Below, one piece after another: positions 46,105-55,541 of a stretch of DNA of 64,000 bases. A program made the translations under genes and the position numbers. Under the pieces are notes generated by a model that worked only from the letters and a program-made list of their open reading frames with translations, was not told where the DNA came from and did not search any database. Positions within the stretch are counted from its first letter, which is position 1. The number at the start of each line of letters is the position of its first letter. Source of the DNA: Candidatus Marimicrobium litorale (GTDB lineage Bacteria > Pseudomonadota > Gammaproteobacteria > Pseudomonadales > Halieaceae). The stretch lies in NCBI RefSeq assembly GCF_026262645.1, contig NZ_SHNO01000001.1, positions 1,860,001 through 1,924,000 on the forward strand, given 5' to 3'.

Positions 46105-47154
46105 CTAAGCGTTTACCGGGAACACAATAGAATCATTTTCGGTCACATACTGCTGGCGGTAAGCGCCGGGCGTCACGCCGTTCCAACGCACAAACGCCCG
46201 GCGAAAGTTAACTGTTTCGCTGTAACCCAGCAGATGCGCAATATCGGCGACGGTCAACTCGGTTTCGATTAGATACTCGCGCGCGAGTAAATCGCGGACC
46301 TCTTCAGCGGTCGCTCGAAACGTTGTCGATTCCGCAGCCAGCCTCCTCCTCAGGGTGCGCTCACTGACATGCATGCTCTCAGCGACCTGCGCGATATCAA
46401 GGAAATCTCCAGCGGACTGAATCAGACACTGCCTGACATCGGCGGTGGTTTTTTCTACGCTACTCAGCCCGCGCAATATCTCTTCACACTGTTGATGAAA
46501 CACCACATGCTCCGAGCGGTTCGCCGTTTTCACGGGCGTGTCGAGAACCGCCGACGGGAGCAATAACTGACTGTGTTCGCAGTCGAATGTCACAGGCACG
46601 TTAATTGCTTTCTTATAGCAAGCAGCGTGTGCAGGCCTGGAATAATTCAAGTGTACTTCTACGCCCTCTGCCCTTTCTACCTGCTTGCCGTAAAGCGATC
46701 TGCCCACTGCAGCAACGTTTGAGAAAGCCAGTTCAGTGACCAACTGTTGCTGTGCAACAGAGCGCAGGGTTAGGTTCGCACGCAACAGCAAACCGCCCTC
46801 ATACTCCCGCGCTGTCCAGCTCGGCTGGAACAATACCTGTCCATAACGCAGTAAAAGCTGGAGACTCTCGCGCAGATTCGCGCAGCTCATCAACGCAAAA
46901 CCAAAACTGCCGTAACTGGCTATACCGATCATTTGACCCAGGCGTAACGCCAGGCAGGGGTCGCCAACAAGGTGAGTGGCAACCTCCAGGACTCTGACCC
47001 TCTCAGCGCCCGCGTGCACTGCTGACGACGTATCCGGCACCGTAATACCCTTTGCACGGAGTTCAGCCAGCAGCGCTTCAGCACCAATACCGGCACCTTC
47101 CAACGCCAGCAGCAAATGGTGATGAAGGTCCTGCTGCACCCGGATGGCTCTCAT
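46105..47154 (-). CDS. AraC-family transcriptional regulator
   Basis: A 349-aa regulator of the OruR/ArgR-like group: an N-terminal Arabinose_bd-type sensing domain (residues about 20-200, with LALRLGQMIGIASYGSFGFA) and a C-terminal AraC helix-turn-helix pair (VAESMHVSERTLRRRLA and LLGYSETVNFRRAFVRWNGV with TPGAYR). It is divergent from the MFS gene; the shared motif upstream of that gene and of the TonB receptor is a good candidate binding site. Translation starts at ATG 47154 next to a threefold repeated ribosome-binding sequence. Confidence 0.9.
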   Translation of the reverse strand: MRAIRVQQDLHHHLLLALEGAGIGAEALLAELRAKGITVPDTSSAVHAGAERVRVLEVATHLVGDPCLALRLGQMIGIASYGSFGFALMSCANLRESLQLLLRYGQVLFQPSWTAREYEGGLLLRANLTLRSVAQQQLVTELAFSNVAAVGRSLYGKQVERAEGVEVHLNYSRPAHAACYKKAINVPVTFDCEHSQLLLPSAVLDTPVKTANRSEHVVFHQQCEEILRGLSSVEKTTADVRQCLIQSAGDFLDIAQVAESMHVSERTLRRRLAAESTTFRATAEEVRDLLAREYLIETELTVADIAHLLGYSETVNFRRAFVRWNGVTPGAYRQQYVTENDSIVFPVNA

Positions 47155-47155
47155 C

Positions 47156-47182
47156 TAATCCCTTTTAATCCCTTTTAATCCC
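47156..47182 (-). repeat. Tandem 10-bp repeat carrying the ribosome binding site of the araC-type gene
   Basis: The unit AAAGGGATTA occurs 2.7 times head to tail directly upstream of the ATG, so the transcript carries three GGGATTA elements, the last one only a few bases from the start codon. Changes in copy number would alter spacing of the ribosome binding sites. Confidence 0.8.
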
Positions 47183-47235
47183 CAACCAAAACAGCACTAC
47201 GCAAGATGAATGAACACACCCACCGCCTCGATAAC

Positions 47236-47277
47236 GGCCGAATATGATTCCTTTTCTGACCTGCCTCGAACTATACT
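47236..47277 (+). promoter_or_regulatory. Putative activator site and promoter of the MFS gene
   Basis: GGCCGAATATGATTC at 47236-47250, CTGCCTCG at 47261-47268 and a -10-like TATACT at 47272-47277. It is the twin of the site at 33543-33585 before the TonB receptor. It lies in the 246-bp divergent region between the AraC-type regulator and the transporter, with a leader of about 120 nt before the start codon. Confidence 0.55.
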
Positions 47278-47400
47278 GCATCTCGTAAGATCGCTGGAAT
47301 AAACCGTGTAATGCCTCGGGCATATATGGGAATGACTCTGGCACTGCGGGTAGTCAATCCCGTTGCAGGCTTGCACAATTTAAGGCGGTGGGACAAGACC

Positions 47401-48711
47401 ATGAATCTCCAACCCGATAAAAAAGTAACGCCCACCGATCTCGCTGCGACTACAACCAGCCAGCCCCTTGCGGGACATCGCGCCACCCTGACGCTACTCA
47501 TGCTGGCCTATACCCTGTCCATGTGCGACCGCATGATTCTCTCCATACTGTTTCCCGACATCAAGGCAGAGTTTGGTTTAACAGACACCCAACTCGGGTT
47601 GCTGGGTGGGATTTCATTTGCCCTGTTTTACGCCACCATGGGCCTGCCCATTGCGCGTCTGTCTGACCAGCACAGCCGCAAGTGGATTATTATTGTCAGC
47701 CTGGTGGTGTTCTCCCTGATGACAACGTTCAGCGGCTTCGCAGCGGGTTTTATCAGCCTGCTGATTCTCCGGATCGGCGTGGGAATTGGTGAGGCCGGCG
47801 TGAACCCCGCCAGTCAGTCGATTATCGCGGATTACTTCCCGCCCCAGGGTCGGGCGTTCGCTATGGCCATCTTAATGCTGGGCGGTAGTCTCGGCATAAT
47901 GCTCGGTTTTGTGGGCGGTGGTTTTATTGCCGAAACCTACAGCTGGCGTGTGGCGATGATCTCTGTCGGCGTTCCCGGCCTGTTACTGGCGGTGTTTATG
48001 GCCAGGTCGCTGAAGGAGCCGACCAGGGGTACCTATGAAACAGAAACACCTCTGCCGCCGCCGCCCATACGCACCACCGCGCTCGCCATGTGGTCCAATC
48101 CCGCCATGCGACACCTCATCGCAGGTGCAGTCATTGCCGGTCTGGTGGGTTATGGCTTCACCCAGTGGTTGCCGACCTTCTTCATAAGAACATACGATCT
48201 GAGCCAATCCCAAACCGGCCTGCTGATGGCAGGGGTGTTCGGCATAACGGCGGCAATCGGCGCGTTGGCCGCCGGCAAGTGGTTTGATCACCTCTCAAAA
48301 CGTGGCTACCAATACGGCATGCGGATGCTCGCCATTGTGCCATTCTTCACCGGCCCATTATTCATTATGGGGTTGTTAGCCGACGATCTCACGACCGCTA
48401 TACTGCTTTTTATTATCCCCGGCCTGGCCGGTAATTACGTTATTGGCCCAACCATCGCCATGATACAAACCCTGTCGCCAGTTAATATGCGTGCTGTTTC
48501 CTCTGCAATAAAGATGCTGTGCCTCAATCTCATCGGCCTGGGGCTGGGTCCACTGCTGGTAGGATTGCTGAGCGATCTTCTCACCCCTTTTTATGGCGAG
48601 GATGCGCTGGCCGTGGGGCTTGCCTACTTCACGCTGATCGGCCTTTGGGGCTCCCTGCACTTTTTCCTTTGTGCGCGAGCACTCGCCAGGCAGGCCGAAA
48701 CACGCACGTAA
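47401..48711 (+). CDS. MFS transporter
   Basis: A 436-aa major facilitator protein with about 12 membrane helices. The signature loop between helices 2 and 3 is ARLSDQHSRKW, and helices 4-5 contain GVGIGEAGVNPASQSIIADYF, typical of the Spinster-like/organic-acid transporter group. ATG 47401 is chosen just before the first helix; the frame is open to 47311 without a better site. GGGAC lies 9 nt upstream. Divergent from the regulator and sharing its upstream motif with the TonB receptor, it probably moves the same compound or its product across the inner membrane. Confidence 0.87.
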   Translation: MNLQPDKKVTPTDLAATTTSQPLAGHRATLTLLMLAYTLSMCDRMILSILFPDIKAEFGLTDTQLGLLGGISFALFYATMGLPIARLSDQHSRKWIIIVSLVVFSLMTTFSGFAAGFISLLILRIGVGIGEAGVNPASQSIIADYFPPQGRAFAMAILMLGGSLGIMLGFVGGGFIAETYSWRVAMISVGVPGLLLAVFMARSLKEPTRGTYETETPLPPPPIRTTALAMWSNPAMRHLIAGAVIAGLVGYGFTQWLPTFFIRTYDLSQSQTGLLMAGVFGITAAIGALAAGKWFDHLSKRGYQYGMRMLAIVPFFTGPLFIMGLLADDLTTAILLFIIPGLAGNYVIGPTIAMIQTLSPVNMRAVSSAIKMLCLNLIGLGLGPLLVGLLSDLLTPFYGEDALAVGLAYFTLIGLWGSLHFFLCARALARQAETRT

Positions 48712-48768
48712 TTATTATGATGCACGCCACTAACGATACCTGTGGCGCAAACATTGCTGTTCCCGATT

Positions 48769-48788
48769 TGCGCCGCTTGTGCGGCGCA
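48769..48788. terminator. Hairpin between convergent genes, possible terminator
   Basis: TGCGCCGC and GCGGCGCA form a perfect 8-bp stem with loop TTGT in the 143-bp gap between the MFS gene and the leftward cytochrome-type gene. Only a short TTT follows on the plus strand, so termination strength is uncertain. Confidence 0.4.
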
Positions 48789-48854
48789 GGGTTTGCCGAG
48801 ATAGCTACTTCATACCCTGTGTTTGGCATCTTTTGCGGGGCAGCAATGACACCA

Positions 48855-51827
48855 CTAGCAGCCAGCGATAATACACGCGTCTCCCGTGCCATCGTTATCG
48901 GTGTCTTCCTGTCCCGGGTTAGGCGTTAACGGACAATTATCCAGGGCATCGCCGATACCGTCGTTGTCGTAGTCAGGGCCCGCGACCCCGTCGCACGCGT
49001 CACCGACGCCATCGCTGTCACTGTCACCCTGACCGGCATTGGCCACGGTCGGACAGTTATCGAGACCATCGAGCACGGTATCCTCGTCGCGATCGATGCC
49101 CATGCGCGTGCCAGAACCCGGAGGAACGCAGGTATATGTAATCGGACCTTCGGTATTCGCCAGCGTGCGCAGACCAGTATTGCTGATGGTCGTGTTGACG
49201 TCTGAGCGGAACAATCCACCCACCTGCTCGCGCACCCAGCCGCGCTGCACGCCGCCCACTGTGCCCTTTGCGATCAGCTCACATTCCGTGGTGTTCCCGC
49301 CCAGCATCAACGATTCAAAGCTCGCGTTCGAGCGTTGCACGAAGAGATCGATACGCGGATTCACCGCCGCCGCCAGCGCGTTCTCCAGCGAGGCCTGCTG
49401 CCCAACGATAGGCGCAAGGTCGCTGGGAAACTCATGGGAGAAAGCCTCCATCGCTCTTTGCTCGGCGTTCGTCAACGTGAACACGGATGCGCTGAAGAAA
49501 TTGAACAAGGTGTCGACCGAGCCATCATGCAGGAACCCGAAGCCACTTATCTGGTCGCCTGTTTGTCCGAGCGGGGGTATACCAAACATGCCCACCTTGT
49601 CATACATATTGCGCATATGCGGGATTTTCATCTGCTGAGTGCCACCCTCGTTACTCTGCTCGCCACCCGTGCCGAAAAAGCCAGTGACGGGATCGAGCCT
49701 GTGGCAGCTGTCGCAATTGCCAACGCCGTCTGATGCCGCACCGAAAAAGCGTGCCTCCCCTGCATTTGCCGCAGCACTGCCGACATTATTCAGGCCGCGG
49801 ACCGGGTTCGGAGGCAGCATCACTCTTAGTATGAAATCGGTGAACAACTGCATATCCGGGGTGGAAATAGTCCCGTGTTTACCCACGAGACCTTCGAAGG
49901 CAACGATAAAATTATTAAAGGAATGGTCTTCGGAGCAGAATGCACCGCTGGGCTCTGCGCAGGAATCAAGGCCAAAAAAACCGTCCACTCGGTCGCCACG
50001 CCAGTGCATGGCGCCGTGTGTAGCCATACCCTTGAGCGTTTGCGTGGTCATTGGGCCCTTCATGGGATGAAAGTCCTGCGCGAACCCCGCGTTCGCGTGA
50101 GGCTGGGTATTGGTCGTGACGTGATCATCCGGGTTACCGAGATTCCAGGCCAACTTATCCATCGTGCCGAAAATATGACAGCTGGAGCATGACGCCTCAC
50201 CGTTCGCCGAGGACACATTCGCGTCGTACAGGAAGGGCCGCCCGTCGATTACCACCTGGGGCTCGGGGTTGGGCAATGCGTGTGTTTCGACCGTATTATT
50301 GGTGGCCAGGTCTATCACCTCCAGCTGGTTGCCGAAGCGGGTCATCACGTAGAGGCGATTATTGCCCTCATCCAGCACCATGCCGCTCGGGCCACCGCCC
50401 ACGTCGATATAGTTGCCACTTTCTGCGGCAGGATCAAAATTGGATTCAAAATTAGCATCTTCAATATCGGCGGTGTCGAAGACACCGATTTTGCTCGAGC
50501 CGAATGCGGCTACATATAACGTGTTGCCGTCACTGGACACCACCGGCTGCAACGGCGTGGCGAGGCTGTGCGCCGCTTGCGCGTCAATTGCCGCGTGATT
50601 CGCGCCAACGTCCGTGTGCAGCTGGCTGTAATCGATATGCTGATTGAGGTGCTGTGGATCCACGGCACCGGTGGCCGGGTTCAACACGGTAATCCGCGAT
50701 TCCGAGAGATGGCCCTGTACGGTACTCCCCCCGTGAACACCAGGGCCTTCGAAATTGATGTGGTTGGGCAGTTCGGTGTTGGTCACGTAGACCCTGCCGC
50801 TCACCGGGTTGACCACCATATTGAACTGGATCGTACCGACATGGTCGTACTCGACCACTGAACCCGCCGCCAATGTGTTGGCATTGATGGAAAATACATC
50901 GTGGTCCGGGAGATTAAAGCGTACCCCGGCATTGGCGACCGCACCCTCGGACGTGAGCCAATCAGTGCCATCGAACTTCACGATCACGCCCACTTCCGGC
51001 GCGGCTACCTGCTCCTCGCAAGCGGGATCAGAGTTGGCCTGCCAGCAGTTGTCGGGGGGGCCGGGCACGCCGCCCGCTCCAAAGCCGTTGGGAACCAGGG
51101 CTTCCCTGATTGCGGTTGTTTGGTTGCCGGACTTTAACGCGGCGACATACACCGTGATGGCGTCGGCTGAAACGGCCAGCGCCCGCGGTGTATCGGCGAA
51201 AAAGCTCAGAATCTCCAGCGGTGTACCGCCCAGAGTGGTACCAACAGCCGTGGCATCAAACACCCAGACGTCGGCGCGCCCGATGCCCTCCGTGGTCAGT
51301 TGCGGATCACCCGCCCCGGGCACACCCGCAATGGAAGGGTCTTCCCGGTGCTGGCCACGGTGCGCAGTGGTTATAAATGCGCGATTGCCGCCGGTGCCGG
51401 CAAACACGATATCGCGGGGTTCGTCACCCACGAGCAGGGTACGAGTCACTTTGCCTTCATCAATATCGACAATACTCACGCTGTCAGACAGGTGGTTAAC
51501 CACCCATACTTGCGAATCGGAGTGCGCGGCAACGGCGACGGGTTCCATACCCACGGGAATAGAACGCAAGTGCACCAGGTAGCCACCGTAAGCCACGGTG
51601 TACACCTCCACGCTATTATCCGGCGTGTTCACTGCAACCAGCCGTTTGCCATTTGGCGTCATCGCAACGGGGCGCACATGACCACTCTCGAAAGCGATGA
51701 ACGAGGGCTGGGCACCAGCCGGCGCTGCCATAACAGCGAGCACAAGCGCCACGCACAAAGCAAGAGACATTGCCAGTCGGCAAACAGCACGGTTGGTTTG
51801 TGACACCGGGTGGTTTTTTACAGTCAT
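48855..51827 (-). CDS. Exported beta-propeller/di-haem cytochrome c protein with TSP3 repeats
   Basis: A 990-aa protein. A signal peptide ([15 protein letters not shown]) is followed by YncE/YVTN-like beta-propeller repeats (about 45-510, for example [15 protein letters not shown] and [16 protein letters not shown]). A cytochrome region then has two haem c sites, CSSCH at 547-551 and CDSCH at 705-709, with [13 protein letters not shown] between them as in cytochrome c peroxidase-like electron-transfer proteins. At the C-terminus are calcium-type TSP3 repeats ([42 protein letters not shown]), ending IIAGC. Likely periplasmic or surface-exposed and redox-active; the substrate is unknown. Single gene. 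Confidence 0.85.
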   Translation of the reverse strand: MTVKNHPVSQTNRAVCRLAMSLALCVALVLAVMAAPAGAQPSFIAFESGHVRPVAMTPNGKRLVAVNTPDNSVEVYTVAYGGYLVHLRSIPVGMEPVAVAAHSDSQVWVVNHLSDSVSIVDIDEGKVTRTLLVGDEPRDIVFAGTGGNRAFITTAHRGQHREDPSIAGVPGAGDPQLTTEGIGRADVWVFDATAVGTTLGGTPLEILSFFADTPRALAVSADAITVYVAALKSGNQTTAIREALVPNGFGAGGVPGPPDNCWQANSDPACEEQVAAPEVGVIVKFDGTDWLTSEGAVANAGVRFNLPDHDVFSINANTLAAGSVVEYDHVGTIQFNMVVNPVSGRVYVTNTELPNHINFEGPGVHGGSTVQGHLSESRITVLNPATGAVDPQHLNQHIDYSQLHTDVGANHAAIDAQAAHSLATPLQPVVSSDGNTLYVAAFGSSKIGVFDTADIEDANFESNFDPAAESGNYIDVGGGPSGMVLDEGNNRLYVMTRFGNQLEVIDLATNNTVETHALPNPEPQVVIDGRPFLYDANVSSANGEASCSSCHIFGTMDKLAWNLGNPDDHVTTNTQPHANAGFAQDFHPMKGPMTTQTLKGMATHGAMHWRGDRVDGFFGLDSCAEPSGAFCSEDHSFNNFIVAFEGLVGKHGTISTPDMQLFTDFILRVMLPPNPVRGLNNVGSAAANAGEARFFGAASDGVGNCDSCHRLDPVTGFFGTGGEQSNEGGTQQMKIPHMRNMYDKVGMFGIPPLGQTGDQISGFGFLHDGSVDTLFNFFSASVFTLTNAEQRAMEAFSHEFPSDLAPIVGQQASLENALAAAVNPRIDLFVQRSNASFESLMLGGNTTECELIAKGTVGGVQRGWVREQVGGLFRSDVNTTISNTGLRTLANTEGPITYTCVPPGSGTRMGIDRDEDTVLDGLDNCPTVANAGQGDSDSDGVGDACDGVAGPDYDNDGIGDALDNCPLTPNPGQEDTDNDGTGDACIIAGC

Positions 51828-52245
51828 CGTAAGCCCTTTCTAATTATGTGCCCCGCACAACCGCGATCAGTTAACGCGATCATCTTATCGGGGCCTGGCT
51901 GGCCAAAACCTGGCGGGGACAACGTGTGCCCATGCTGCAGGTCAAATGTAGCGTTGATCATTGTTTGTACAAAATATAGCATACAGACTGATGTCGGGAG
52001 AGAAGCAACGGTTCCAGCACAGGCCTGTGCAACGGTTTCAGCCCCTGTATTCCATTTAATTATCAAAAAACGCTATTCATAGCCATTATTGATGTATTGG
52101 GGTTCATTGACGGGGTTTGGCCGGTGCAACACTGCAACACACAGTAAAGCCGGAGTTGAGCCTTGGAGTTACTCGCGTATTCTGCCCTCATAATGCCTTC
52201 GGAGCCCCTCGCTGCGAGGCGGTCGCAAAGAATAGAGGAGAGACA
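51828..52245 (+). other. Intergenic region, divergent promoters, no gene seen
   Basis: About 420 bp between the leftward cytochrome-type gene and the rightward exported protein. The A+T-rich stretch at 52050-52100 may hold a promoter. No coding frame with a ribosome binding site or structured RNA is evident. Confidence 0.4.
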
Positions 52246-52797
52246 ATGCTGTATCGCTTTGCGCTCGTCGCACTCCTGATAATCCCCCTACAGGGGCTTG
52301 CGGAAGATGAGCCCTTTACACTGCAGGGCTTGCACACCAACCTGACGATGGGCGACGCGTTGGCACGCGCCGAGGCACTGGGGGGAAACTGCGCTCCTAT
52401 TCAGGCACGCAACTTTATCGGCGGGCTCAAATCACGCTGTACCTTCCCTGCCTGCAACCCCGCTGAGGGCATCGAAGCATGCACTCCCGAGACTCTCGAA
52501 GCGTCTACCTTCACAATCGCAGGTCAACCGATACATGCATTGGATATTGAGGCGCCCGACGAAAGCAGCCGCTTGCGCAACATTTCGCTGTTCTACTGGG
52601 GTGATCCCGACGCCGTGATGCAACGCGTGCTTGAGTTGTACGGAGAGCCAAAGTTCGACACCGGTTCACAACTGGACATAAGCTGGACACCGTCACGACG
52701 CCTGATGTGGCAGCGCGGCATTCAGCGCATCACGTATATCACACAGCCGCCGGTCGTCTTGCTAGCAGCGGACAGACCCCAGTACGACAGAATGTAA
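52246..52797 (+). CDS. Exported protein of unknown function
   Basis: A 183-aa product with a signal peptide (MLYRFALVALLIIPLQGLA) and a mature part with four cysteines in two close pairs (GGNCAP, KSRCTFPACNP, EACTPE) followed by a beta-rich C-terminal half. ATG 52246 has GAGGAGA 6 nt upstream; the frame extends to 52117 but that part lacks coding character and would hide the signal. I do not recognise the family. Transcribed alone. Confidence 0.7.
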   Translation: MLYRFALVALLIIPLQGLAEDEPFTLQGLHTNLTMGDALARAEALGGNCAPIQARNFIGGLKSRCTFPACNPAEGIEACTPETLEASTFTIAGQPIHALDIEAPDESSRLRNISLFYWGDPDAVMQRVLELYGEPKFDTGSQLDISWTPSRRLMWQRGIQRITYITQPPVVLLAADRPQYDRM

Positions 52798-53115
52798 TCG
52801 CCCGGTGGGAAGGAACACATGCGCGGTCACGGCGATCCAGGCGTTGTATAGCGATGTCGCCGCTTGCGGGGGATCGGTTACGGTCATCGCCTGTTACGCA
52901 ACGCGTTTATCGCTATAGCCAGCGCGACAATAGCAATGGCCTTTATGGCACTCGTTGCACTGATACTCCTTAAGGCTGTATCTTAGGCTGGAACGTTAAT
53001 GGCCCGGGCATTGAAACGTGGGCACCGCTAGAACTGCATGATGCAACGAGCCTGGCTGTCGTTCAACGTGAGTCAGCACGAGTACAATGCACTCACACTC
53101 AACGAGCTCAACAAT
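52798..53115 (+). other. Intergenic region, no confident gene
   Basis: About 320 bp. A 40-codon frame from TTG 52864 to TAG 52986 encodes one convincing membrane helix (ASATIAMAFMALVALILL) but has no ribosome binding site, so it is not called as a gene. Confidence 0.35.
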
Positions 53116-53790
53116 ATGCTGGAAAAACAAAAAAAGGCACTTGTGCTCTTCGGCGGCGGCTCTCTTACGAGTCTCACCGCCCATTGTCTGGCTCATGATG
53201 GCCAGCGCAAGATCGCAGCGTTTACTGTTGATGCGCCCTATGTAGAGACTGACACTCTTGATGGACTGCCTCTAGTGGCCTTTCAGGCGCTTGCCGACAC
53301 TTTCCCACCCGACACGCATGATATCCTGCTGCCGCTTGGGCATACAGGAATGAATGACTTTCGCCGGGAACGCTGCGAGCAGGCAAAAGCCATGGGCTAC
53401 ACACTTTCCCACTATGTTTCCAGCCGCGCCAGCGTCTGGCCAGATCTTACAGTGGGTGAAAATATTATTATTTATGAGCATGCTGTTTTGCAGTCATTCG
53501 TCACCCTCGGCAATAATGTCACAGTACGTACCGGGGCAAATATCGGACATCATAGCCGAGTTGGGAATCACAGCTTTATTGCATCCAGCGTGGTAACTGG
53601 CGGCAATGTGACTGTCGGTGAGCACTCCTTTATCGGTTTGGGCGCGATTCTGCGCGATAATATTTCCGTTGGTGAGCGCTGCTTCATCGGCGCAGGCGCG
53701 GTTGTGATTGCCGATACCACGCCAGATGGCGTATATGTCGGCAATCCGGCTCGGCGGCTACCAAACAAGACATCGGCGGATGTCACTTAA
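53116..53790 (+). CDS. NeuD/PglD-type sugar O- or N-acyltransferase
   Basis: A 224-aa protein: a small nucleotide/sugar-binding Rossmann-like domain (KKALVLFGGGSLTSLTAH) followed by left-handed beta-helix hexapeptide repeats (TVGENIIIYEHAVLQSFVTL, VRTGANIGHHSRVGNHSF) with the active-site His in GHHSRVG, ending VYVGNPARRLP. Members acetylate amino sugars or sialic-acid-like sugars for surface glycans. ATG 53116 starts directly before the domain; the frame is open to 53038. No strong ribosome binding site is visible for either. Position near the polysaccharide locus fits a glycan role. Confidence 0.78.
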   Translation: MLEKQKKALVLFGGGSLTSLTAHCLAHDGQRKIAAFTVDAPYVETDTLDGLPLVAFQALADTFPPDTHDILLPLGHTGMNDFRRERCEQAKAMGYTLSHYVSSRASVWPDLTVGENIIIYEHAVLQSFVTLGNNVTVRTGANIGHHSRVGNHSFIASSVVTGGNVTVGEHSFIGLGAILRDNISVGERCFIGAGAVVIADTTPDGVYVGNPARRLPNKTSADVT

Positions 53791-53819
53791 AAGCATTTTG
53801 TCTCTAACAGGGTATTAGA

Positions 53820-54827
53820 ATGAAGGTCTGCATCGTTGGTGCGGGGGGCATCGGCGGCCTGCTCGCCGTTAAGTTTTCCCAGGCTGGAGAAGCGGTCACT
53901 GTTGTTGATCGCGGTTTGCATCTTGACGCCATGCGGTCGCACGGACTGTCTTTAAAAATGGCCGATGGAACAGAGTCTACCACCACTGATCTGCGGGTAA
54001 CCGGTAAAATTTCTCAGGCTGGCAGTACCGATCTGATCATACTCGCCGTCAAGGCCCATCAGATTGCCGACGTCGCTGCGGACCTGTCGCCCCTTTATGG
54101 ATCGGACACCTCAGTCCTAACTGTGCAGAACGGAATACCCTGGTGGTATTTTCAACGGCATGGCGGCGAACTGGATAGCAAAAGACTACAGAAGCTAGAC
54201 CCCGAGGGGCTCATTGCGCAGCATATACCTGCAGAGCGTATCCTTGGCTGTGTCGCCTACCCTGCGTGCGAACTGGCTGCTCCCGGCATGATTCGCCACA
54301 TGGAGGGAAACCGCTTTCCCGTCGGCGAACTCGATGGCTGTGTAACCGAGCGCGCCACTACCGCTGCAAACCTGTTCAATAATGCTGGCCTGAAGTCTTA
54401 TGTCATTGATGATATTCGAGCCGAAATCTGGCTTAAGGCTTGGGGGGCTCTGTGCTTCAACCCAATCAGCGCGCTGACTAACGCAACAATGGTCGATATC
54501 TGCCAGCATGATGAGACGCGCAAACTGGTCATCAACATGATGACGGAAGCACAGACCATTGCGGAAAAACTTGGAATCGCCTTTCGGCGGACTATTGAAG
54601 AAAGGGTAGCAGGGGCTGAGGCGGTCGGCGCGCACAAAACATCCATGCTGCAAGATAGTCTGGCGGGGCGCCCTATGGAGGTAGACGCCGTAATCGGTGC
54701 AGTCACAGAACTTGGCCGCATCACGCAATCGTCCTGCCCAACCATCGACTCGATCTATGCCTGTGTCAGTTTGTTGAACAATAAAGTTCAGCAACTGGGA
54801 GTGGAGCAGCCTAATAAATCTGACTGA
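53820..54827 (+). CDS. Ketopantoate reductase family protein (ApbA/PanE-like)
   Basis: A 335-aa NADPH-dependent reductase. The Rossmann motif VGAGGIGGLLA is at the N-terminus, LAVKAHQ marks the family, and the C-terminal helical domain has the catalytic Lys in EIWLKAWGALCFNPISALT. It follows the acyltransferase by 29 bp with AGGG before the ATG, so the two may be cotranscribed. True PanE makes pantoate for CoA; several paralogues reduce other 2-oxo acids, and the length (PanE is about 300 aa) with an unlinked context leaves the substrate open. Confidence 0.83.
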   Translation: MKVCIVGAGGIGGLLAVKFSQAGEAVTVVDRGLHLDAMRSHGLSLKMADGTESTTTDLRVTGKISQAGSTDLIILAVKAHQIADVAADLSPLYGSDTSVLTVQNGIPWWYFQRHGGELDSKRLQKLDPEGLIAQHIPAERILGCVAYPACELAAPGMIRHMEGNRFPVGELDGCVTERATTAANLFNNAGLKSYVIDDIRAEIWLKAWGALCFNPISALTNATMVDICQHDETRKLVINMMTEAQTIAEKLGIAFRRTIEERVAGAEAVGAHKTSMLQDSLAGRPMEVDAVIGAVTELGRITQSSCPTIDSIYACVSLLNNKVQQLGVEQPNKSD

Positions 54828-54927
54828 TTACCGCAGCACGTACGGCATGTGCCAATATTATCCAAGACGCCTTGGGTACCGAACATCACATCCGCTCAAC
54901 ACCGTGACCCGAACCAATCAGAGTGAC

Positions 54928-55290
54928 TTAGTCTGTGCTTCGTCGTTTACGAACGGCTCTTATGCCTGTTGCCAGTGCGACACCACACAGCACGCCCGCG
55001 GTATTAGCCAACATATCCAGCCATTCTCCATAGCGATTGACATACGGTTGTATCAGCTCGATTAAGCCGCTGTAGCCGATGAAAAAGACGGCCAGCCACT
55101 GCCATCGATTGGGTTTACGTAGCGCAACCGGAAAGACTAACGCGGCATAGACTATCAAGTGATGTGTTTTATCAGAGCCAGGGGCCGATGGAAGGCTGTC
55201 TAGCGGCCACAATGACAGCGCCGTAATGGTTAGTAGTAGACACAAGGTGACTATGCGCCAATGTTTTTCGATAAGCTGTAAGACGCGCAT
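54928..55290 (-). CDS. VanZ-like membrane protein
   Basis: A 120-aa protein with four predicted membrane helices and the VanZ pattern: SDKTHHLIVYAALVF, GYSGLIELIQPYV and GEWLDMLANTAGVLCG. VanZ-like proteins occur near teicoplanin resistance and, in Gram-negatives, commonly beside exopolysaccharide genes; their biochemical role is unknown. It is the last leftward gene after the polysaccharide cluster, 251 bp from the GT4 gene, and may be transcribed separately. Confidence 0.8.
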   Translation of the reverse strand: MRVLQLIEKHWRIVTLCLLLTITALSLWPLDSLPSAPGSDKTHHLIVYAALVFPVALRKPNRWQWLAVFFIGYSGLIELIQPYVNRYGEWLDMLANTAGVLCGVALATGIRAVRKRRSTD

Positions 55291-55541
55291 TATTTTTTAA
55301 ATTCTACTCTAGCTCAATTGTTCAAGCGCTTGATCTTCAACGGTGTTCGCATAGAACGCCATACAGGCCAATATAACTCACGCTGACCGTACTTTTTGGC
55401 GGGGGCCAGCGTTGGTTCAGTCAGGCGTTACGATACCGCCTCACGATAAACCAGATGACGCGCTCAAAGCCGTTACGCTCAAGCATCGGGCACATAGAAT
55501 CTCCGCCACGGACTTAACACGTGTTGCAGATAGGCTGGGAA

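Noticed and set aside
50809-51582. 257-codon plus-strand frame opposite the cytochrome fusion gene
   Set aside because: Antisense to propeller repeats that are clearly coding; Ser/Thr/Pro-rich translation without motifs.
52864-52986. 40-codon frame with one membrane helix
   Set aside because: TTG start without ribosome binding site; a single hydrophobic run can arise by chance.
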